This document shows positions 50,201-59,200 of a stretch of DNA of 64,000 bases, one piece after another. Made by a program: the position numbers and the translations under genes. Within the stretch, counting starts at the first letter, position 1, and every line of letters starts with the position of its first letter. Below the pieces are notes generated by a model that was given only the letters and a program-made list of their open reading frames with translations, did no database searches and was not told where the DNA came from. This DNA is from Ryuthela nishihirai (lineage: Eukaryota > Arthropoda > Arachnida > Araneae > Heptathelidae). Where the stretch lies: positions 47,748,691 through 47,812,690 of the forward strand of contig JAWZYU010000025.1 of the NCBI GenBank assembly GCA_038380435.1, written 5' to 3'.

Positions 50201-53200
50201 GCACATATGTATAGGATATTTAAATTATGGCAGTGGCCATAATGGATATGTTAGTAATGTATAAACTAAAAACAATGTAACATTGATTCACAAACGAATG
50301 CCATGATTGTCTACCTAATACAGCAAATAATGATTAGAAACAAATATAAAAATGCTATTATGGTTTTTAAGCAAGACAAATAACAAATATTGATTTTTTG
50401 ATTTGCACATATAAGACAGAATGATCCTAGAAATTATTCCTAGTTTGCACAGGCCTTCTCATAAAAGGTCAAGTTGCAGCGCCATTGTAAACCAACGTGA
50501 TATAACTGACCGAGGTGGTAAACACTAAATTTCAAATTCGCTATTATTTCTTGCGATTATTTTTGATGGGGCAGTGTCCCAAGTGGCCTAATGGAAGATC
50601 CACTCCTGCCAAATATAGTTCTGTTGGTAGCACTAGATGAGTTGGGTTGGGTTGTTTTACCTCTGAGCAGCACTTTTTTGCACACCATGGGCTAAATGGC
50701 CAGGTCACAAGTCCCCAAAGGCTCAGAGAAGGTTGGGAGAGGGAACCCACTGGAACAGCTGTTGGGAGAAATGGTAGCCTCCCGTCAAGGCCATCCAGCA
50801 TGTTCTTTAATGTGCAGAGGGTATGGCTCTCCCACACACGGGGCCATGGCTTAACATCCCGTCCGACGGACGGCAGCCTTTCCAAGCCCATCGGTGTCCC
50901 CTACTGACCATGGGCAGGGCAGAGTTTTGCAGAGATAAATTTCAACGCTGACCCAGCTGGAACTCGAACCTGGGAACTACAGATTACGAGCCTGGCACGC
51001 TACCGACTGAGCCACCCCCACCCCAACACTAGATGAAGTTTTGAATGTGTTCCCAAACAATTTTAACAGTTTTGTGAGCACTGTGGTGCTGTAGCAAGCA
51101 ACAGGTTGCAAATGCCTATTTTAGACATTTGCACTATTATTCTTCCATTTTTTTTCCCACTTTGCAGAAAATTTATACACAATCCTGCTGTTAAATATCC
51201 TAGCTTCTGTGGCACTTTAAATATTGAACAAGTGTTTGTTTGAAAACAAGATTTTAAATACCTAACTTATCTTCACTCTTTTTTCATAAAAAAAAACATT
51301 TTAGAATTGCAGAGCTCTGAATGTCTGAATAATTTTGGTAGGCTAGAATACTTGTCATAGTTAATTTATTTGTAATAAATCTTGGAACCTAAAACCAGAA
51401 TAAACATTTTATCTATTTTCCAAATAGGGCAAATAAACTTACCTGGAGGTCTTCTACTTTCAAGTAACCTTCTTGGTGGATCTAGATATGGGTTTCGTGG
51501 CAGTGGATAGCTATCTCTTTCTATTCTGTTGGATTTCATTGGCAATTTTTTTGAAGGCACATATTGTGACTCATATGGTCGAGAATGAAAAGACATTTGT
51601 TTACCTATTTCAGATTTGGCACTATTTATTTTGTTAATAATTTGTTTTGGATTTTTTTCAGGTGGCATTTTTAAATTAGGAACTTTTTCAGTTAATGTTC
51701 TTGTAATATCACTGTTTTCTTGTTTAATTCGCTTTACATCTTTTGATAAAGATAACGATGGCTTCTTAACCTCATTTTTAACAATTGATAGATTGCCACC
51801 TTTGATGTTCTGCCTATTAGCAAGTCTGTTTTCATCCATAATCTCACGAGGCATCATTTTGGAATTATTAGTTTTTGAGTTTGGGCGTAATTCAGATGGT
51901 TTTCTTTCAGTCATAGGTCTGTCTGAGGCTGATGATATCCGTTTGTTTGAAGATAGAGGTAATTGTCTGTTTGAAGATGGTGGACCATGTTTGTTTGAAG
52001 CTGGATATGCATGCCTGTCTGGAGCAGAAAGTGTCTGTCTGTTGGCAGATGGAGATATTTGCTTGTGAGGAGATGAAGATACATATTTGCTGGGAGATGG
52101 TGGAACATTTCTATTTGAGGATGGAGGTACATTTCTGTTTGAGGGTGGAGGTATATTTCTGTTTGAGGATGGAGGCACATTTCTGTTTGAGGATGGAGGC
52201 ACATTTCTGTTTGAGGATGGAGGCACATTTCTGTTTGAGGATGGAGGTACTTTTCTGTTTGAGGGTGGAGGTACATTTCTGTTTGAGGATGGAGGTATAT
52301 GTCTGTTTGAAGATGGAGGAACATTTTTATTTGGAAATGAATGTCTTTCTGAGGCAGGAACTAAATTTTTGTGCTTCATATTATTTTTTGTTGGTGGCAA
52401 TGATATTTGCTTTTCTTCTATTCTTTTATCTAACTTTGGAATTTTACGTGAAGGTGAAACTGAAGGCAAATATTCTCTTTCTTCCATTGTTCTTTTAGAT
52501 GCATTCTTAACATTTTTATTATATCCATTAACTAGACTTCTGTCTTTATCAAATGATTTTGATTGTCCATTAAGTTTTGTTGAAAATGCATTTGAAGAAA
52601 CACCTCTATTTGCAATTGAATTATTACTTTTACTAGAGTGACTTAGAGTTTTTTGCTTGACTTCTACATTACCATGTTTTACAGGTGATTTATATATTTC
52701 ATTGTTATTTTTATGTGGGTTTTTCATACCCCTTTCTGTACTTTTCTTTAAATACATTTCCTTTTCAGAAACCATATTTCCCTTCAGCTGCTTATTTTCA
52801 AAACTGTTAAGACTTGCTTGTTTTCTTGCATTTTCAACATTATATTTACTCACTGAGTTCATGGTACTACTTTTCTGCTTAAAGCCATGTGTCTGATGAG
52901 GTTGATTTGTGCTTTTTATTTCTCGGTTAGAAATTTGGTCACTACTATACTTACTTCTCTTGAAAGCTTGATCACTGCAATCACTGTCGTATTCATCTTC
53001 ATATGATTCATTTGAGTGTGATATATTCTTTTTCACAGCATGTCCTGCAGGATGCCTTAGTTCACTATTCAGATGATTTTTTGAGGTATTAATACCATTG
53101 TGGCTTTTTGATGACATTTGTCCAATATTCCCATACTTACTTTGTTGTCTGGTCACATCAGTATTAGATTTGTAATAATCAGATCTAGTAGCACTTTTAA

Positions 53201-56200
53201 TTTCCCTTTTTGATATTTCGTTACTATATTTATTTTCTGTATATATTTCATGAGTATTATCAGAATTGTCTCTATTATAAGTGCTTTCATGCATTTGCTT
53301 GGTTTTTGCATTCCTATCTTGATCAAATATTTTCTTCTCAGTTTTTATAGGAGGCTTAGCTTTATGTGACATTTTTAATTCATGTGGCCTATTTGATACC
53401 TTCTTTGGATCTGCACCAGTTTTCTTTGGTGCCTGACCAGCATTATTTGGAAGAAGCTGTTGTGTCTCTTTTCTCCGTATTCTTGTTGTTTCTTCTTGAA
53501 GCAAACGTTTTTCTTTTTTTGTTAATGGACGTTCATTATCATCATCATCATCTACTTCAGGCAATTCCACTGGCTCATACTGTTTAGTAGCAGCAACCCT
53601 TAAAAGATCTTGGAAACTTATAGCTGGTGCATTTGGTGGATGAGGTTTCTTCTTCCCATTTGTTTTATGCTCCCTAGAAATATCTCTATTATGTTCACCA
53701 TTTTGCATGAAATTTTTACCTCCTTGTTTATAATTTGCATCTCTGCTTGTGTCTACATTATATTTATCTTCTTCTTCACTTAAGAATTCTGCCTCTTCTG
53801 TTCCTTCAGCAACATTTTCATTACCCAGCTTAGATTTTCTTTTCCTTTTCTTTGGTAGCATCTTTTCACGTTCCTCCATTTCTATTCTAGCTTTCATCCG
53901 TTCAACTTTATCATTTAGCTTCAATCTTAACAATTGCACTTCTCTCCTTTTTTTGGATTCTATTTCATCCTCTGTCAGTTTAATCTTACTGAAATCATTA
54001 TCTTTGGTCCGAGAAGCCATAATTTTAGCCTTTTTGCAGTTCTTTGAATTCTGGGATCTAAGAGCTAGAAGTTCCTCCTTTTTCTTCCTTGCTTCAACAA
54101 CTATACAAAACAGAGGGGGAAAATGCAATTGAAATATGAAACATAATTACTATGCACAAAACAGTTATATAATATTTGCCTTAAGAAAGTAGTAATTCTA
54201 AAATAATGTATAAAGCAAATGGCAGTTAATTACATAATCCTATTGACATATAAATCCTCAGGAAAAGACTACTGAGGTTAAATCCTATACAATTTTCATG
54301 CTGAAATACTTTAAACAAATAAAATTCATTACAAAAGTAACACACATCATAATAATATACAGGTTTGCTATAATTAGAGCAGCACTTCTCAGTGACTTCT
54401 GTAACCTGAATAGGACATCAGAGGAAGGATATTTTACAGGTAAACACACGTCCAAAGGTTAAGTATAGTTGACAAAATGCACTATATTGAACAAACACTT
54501 GGAGAAAACAGAAACAAAAGTTATGTGCAGATAATCTCAGGCACATGCAAATGTGGGAGTAATAATGCAAAGCAAGGGACCATGTATAATTTGAATAAGA
54601 GACAAGAACTTTAAACCTGTAATGGTATATATAATGAATAGATGTGGAAAACTTCATTTCTTATTGCCAGGGCATTCTCTTTACGTTCGAATCGATTTGT
54701 TGCTGTAACAATATGTCATACAGACAGCATATGATGTCCTTATATGTGGTCAGGCTATCAGGATGTTGGAATCAGGCTGAACACAGAGTGATATTGCTAG
54801 GGTAATAGGTGTGCACCACCTATTACCCTAGGTAATAGCCTATACCTATTACCCTAGGTATAGGTGTGCCCCACCTATTACCTTAGCAATGGGTGGTGGC
54901 TAAGTGTGGAGAAGGTACCAAGAGACAGGAAATGTTAATTGTCCATGTGTGTATGGTCAACTATGACATACAATGCTCAGGATGATCGCTGTGACACTAA
55001 CAGCGAAATGTAATGGCCACGCCAGCAAGACAGTTTGCTGTAGAGCTATTTGTGGCTTGTGGACAACAGTTTCGAGGCACATGATATACAGAGGCTTCAT
55101 GAACAAAGACTTTATGTGAGACAAACTCACCTTGTTTGCCTTCCACTCACTCTGTCAAGAGAAGAGGAAGGTTGTCCTGTTGCAGACAACACCAGGACTG
55201 GATCGCAAGCCAATGTTCTCTTCTGTGACGAATCCAGATTCAGTTTACATAGTACTAGTCATCATGTCATCATTTGGAGAAAACCCAGAATTCATTATCA
55301 CCCCTCAAACATCAGAAAAATGCATCATTTCAGAGGTGGTGGTTTACTAATCTGGGTGGCCCCGGAATTAATTTCTGTTATAACAATAACTGGCCATAAA
55401 CAATTTCTGCTTATGGAAAATTATATATGTCCACATAGGTTGTTTTAGAGGATCATTTCCTTGAAAATAAAGATATCCATGGCCAGCATATTCATTGGAC
55501 CTTAACTCTATTTAGTGAGTGTGGGATGCATTGGGGAGACAGATTTCAGCTCATCAACCTCCTCCCAGAATTCTCCTGGAGCTCAGATTTGCTCTTGTAC
55601 AGGAGTGGGATTTAATGCAGCAGGACCTTCTTATTGCCCTCATTAACAGCATGCAACATCGATGTGACACTTGTATCACTGTAAGGGATCATCAGACACC
55701 TTACTGAACTCTCATGCCTGAGCAAATACATCTCCAGGTAACTTCTACAATTGCCTACATATTGAACTACAGTTCATTGCTCCAGTGTATCCTGTATTTT
55801 ATGTGTTATATCACACACTTGTTTCTTCCTTCCACTATACTGCCCATGTTATTCCATTGTCTCGTATTTTTCAATTTATCCATTTTGTCAACTATGCTTA
55901 AATTTTGGATACCAGTGTATTTCTATGCATGTGGAAGAAAATTACACAAAATAATAATTCTAAAACATGCCACAAGTGGTGTTTTATGTAGGTGACAGCA
56001 CACAAACAAGTCACATATAGTAAACAAGTGTCATTGTAGATATTATAGATCAAACTTCTCAATGGCATGTCTGTCATAGTCGAAGAAGAGGGGGAAATAG
56101 AATTGTCCATGCAGTAAGCAACAAATACAGGGCTTTGGTTTAGGTTGTTTGACCTCTGAGTTTCACTTTTTTTGGAAACCAACCACTGGAACAGCTGTTG

Positions 56201-59200
56201 GGAGACAAATGGCAGCCTCTCGTCAAAGCCATCCAGTGCCCAGGAGTATAAGCTAATCTTTGGAAGCTTTAAAATTTAGCACTGTCTTTTCCTTAGTGAA
56301 GACATATACTATATGATCAAAAGCATCCAGACAATCACTCATTCACAATCTTCCAATAACAGAAAAAGAACTAATATCACATTGGTCCACCCTTTGCTGC
56401 TATCACAGCCTCCACTCTGTGGTGAAGGCTGCTACAGGAATTGCCTACCATTCCAACACAGGAGCAATAGTGAGGCCGGTCACTGATGTTGAGGGTTCAG
56501 CCTGACTCAGAGTCAGCACTCCAATTCATCCCAAAGGTGTTCCATGGGGTTGAGATCAGGACTCTGTGCAGGCCAATCAAGTTCTTCCACACCCATCTCA
56601 TCAAACCATTCCTACATGGTCCTTGCTTTTAGACGGGGGCATTGTCACGTTGGTACAGAAAAGTGTCTTCACTGAAATGTTGCCATAAAGTTGAGAGCAC
56701 AGAATTGTCGAGAATGTCATTATAGGCTGTGGCATTCAGAGTCCTGTTCACTGCACTAGGGACCCAGCCCGAACCATGAAAAACAACCCCAGAACATGAT
56801 GCCTCCTCCACCAAAGTTCACAGTTGGCACAACACAATCACCAGATGGTAAAGCGTGATTCATCACTCTAGAGAATGCAGTTCCACTGCTCAAGAGTCCA
56901 CTGGTGCCATGCCTTACACCACTCAAACCGATACTTGGCATTGATCTTGTTGATGTTAGGCTTGCGTGCAGCTGCTCGTCCATGTCAGGAGATTTTGTCG
57001 CACCATCTGCTTCAGCATGTTACTCCATGTTTTACATTTTCTACACTTAGTGTTCTCTAATGATGGTAAATTAAGGCCATTTGGAGCATCTGAAAATTAT
57101 TAATCATAATATTTCAATAGTACCTATTCAACTCAAAAAAAAAATTTCCCATTAATCTCACAAATCAAAAAGTTGCATTTCCCCACCCACCCCTGGGGGA
57201 TGAACAAACTGTTGCTGCCAATGTACACCCATTGTTCATCACACTCCACCATATATACTGCTCTCCAGATGTGTCTCTTTTGAGCTACAGCTGCTGCTTT
57301 TGGCCACTCTAGACCAATTCTAGCAAGGTCCTGTTTGACATTGTCTGCCCATCGCATCCTAGATCTCCCCCTTTTTCTGATACCCTTAGGAACACTGTTC
57401 ATAATCCTCTTTGCCAATCTGCAGCTATGCATACGGGCAACATGGCCAAACCAACACAGTCTCTCTCTGCACAATATGCGGCTCAAAGGAGGTTGATGAC
57501 TCCTTCTAACCTTATCATTACTTACAAAGTCAAACCACCTAATGCCCAAGATACTGCGTAAGCATCTAGAATCAAAGACATCAAGTTTCCTGTTATCCTG
57601 CTTATAAATGGTTCATGTTTAGCTACCATAACTAACCTTAGAAAGATCCAAGCTATTATACAGCCTAATTTTAGTCTTTAGGTGTATAATGCCTATTTTT
57701 CCATACTCTCCATAGATTCTTAAAAGTCTCAGTGGCAATCCTTACTCTTCTATTTATCTCATGCCGCACATCACCAATATCTGTTACATAGCTCCCAAGA
57801 TAATTAAACTGAGACACTTGCTCAAGAGTGCAACCATTCAAAGCAACTGAAGCACCATCTGCCTGACCAATTTTCATCACTTTAATTTTTTCTCTGTTTA
57901 TTACCAAACCTACTCAATTACCAAACCTACTCAATTACCAGTCTCATCAATAGCCCTAATGAACGAATTCATCTCATTAACATTAGTAGCCAACAGGGCC
58001 AAATCATCTGCATAATCTAAATCAGAAATTTTGAAATCTCTAGACCATTTAAGGCCAAAATCTTTCCCTTGCAAAGATTTATGCATTACATAATCAATAA
58101 CTAAACTAAAGAGAAAAGGAGACAAAATACACCCTTGTCTAACTCCACTAGCAATGCTAAACCAATCGCTCCAAGATGTACTCTCTCTCACACATGACTC
58201 AGTGTTATCATAAAGAGCTCCCATTACACTAACTTATCAGGTATTCCATATGATTTAACAATCAACCACAAATTAGGTCGATCAACAGAGTCAAAAGCCT
58301 TTTTAAAATCTATAAAGCTAGCAGCCACAGGTTTCTGAAACTCTAAACATTTCTCAAGAATCTGCCTAAGTGAAAATATTTGATCAATACATCCCCTACC
58401 ACATCTGAATCCACACTGTTCATTACGCAATTGTCCATCAACCAAATTCTTAATTCTATTAAGTATAATCATGCAAAGAACTTTACCTGGAACAGAAAGT
58501 AAACTAATTCCGCTATAATTATCACAAAAACTGCAATCAACTTTTTTAAAAATTGGGAAAATGACATTTCTAGTAAAATTCTTAGGAACAACAGTCAGCC
58601 ATGTGACAACACAAATGTTCCCAGCTCTAAGCATTTCAGTGGTGTTTTCATCCATCCTTCACACTCCACCACTAAGGCTTATTTCAGAAAGAAACTGCAG
58701 GAATGTCCTTAATCAATACTCTACTAGTCCTAATACAAATCATTAAGAGAGCTTAATAAATGTGTATAGGATCAGTTAGCTGCTGATAAGAATCTTTGGC
58801 TTGATGGCTTGGCTGACAAAGCCCAGGAAGCAGTTGGACAGCACAACAACAGAGAGCTGTACCAGATATTGTTTTGTGTGGTAGAAAATGGACAGGTATA
58901 CAGGGATTGAAGGATAAACAAGGTAAGGTTATGGAAGATGAGGATTCTGTCATGGCTAGGTTGGCTGAGCATTTCAGTGATGTTCTAAACAATGTGCTTA
59001 GTTCTACTCCCATTGTTTGCAATGATGATAGATGCATTACTGACTTTAATGTTGGTCCTATAACACAATCTGAAGTTACTTTGGCTATTTCTAAACTTAA
59101 ACTTCATAAATCCCCAGGGATTGATGAAATTACTACAGAAATGCTTAGAGCTGGGAATGCTTTGGTTACCACTTGGATGACTGAAATTTTGAATATCTTT

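Noticed and set aside
52080..52345. CRISPR-like array of 24-bp repeats
   Set aside because: Units are contiguous with no spacers, lie in an open exon of a eukaryotic gene and encode an octapeptide.
51616..52641. Open frames on the plus strand opposite the large exon, including an FEDGGTFL repeat protein
   Set aside because: Antisense shadows of SPT2 exon 3; the repetitive ones mirror the 24-bp coding array.
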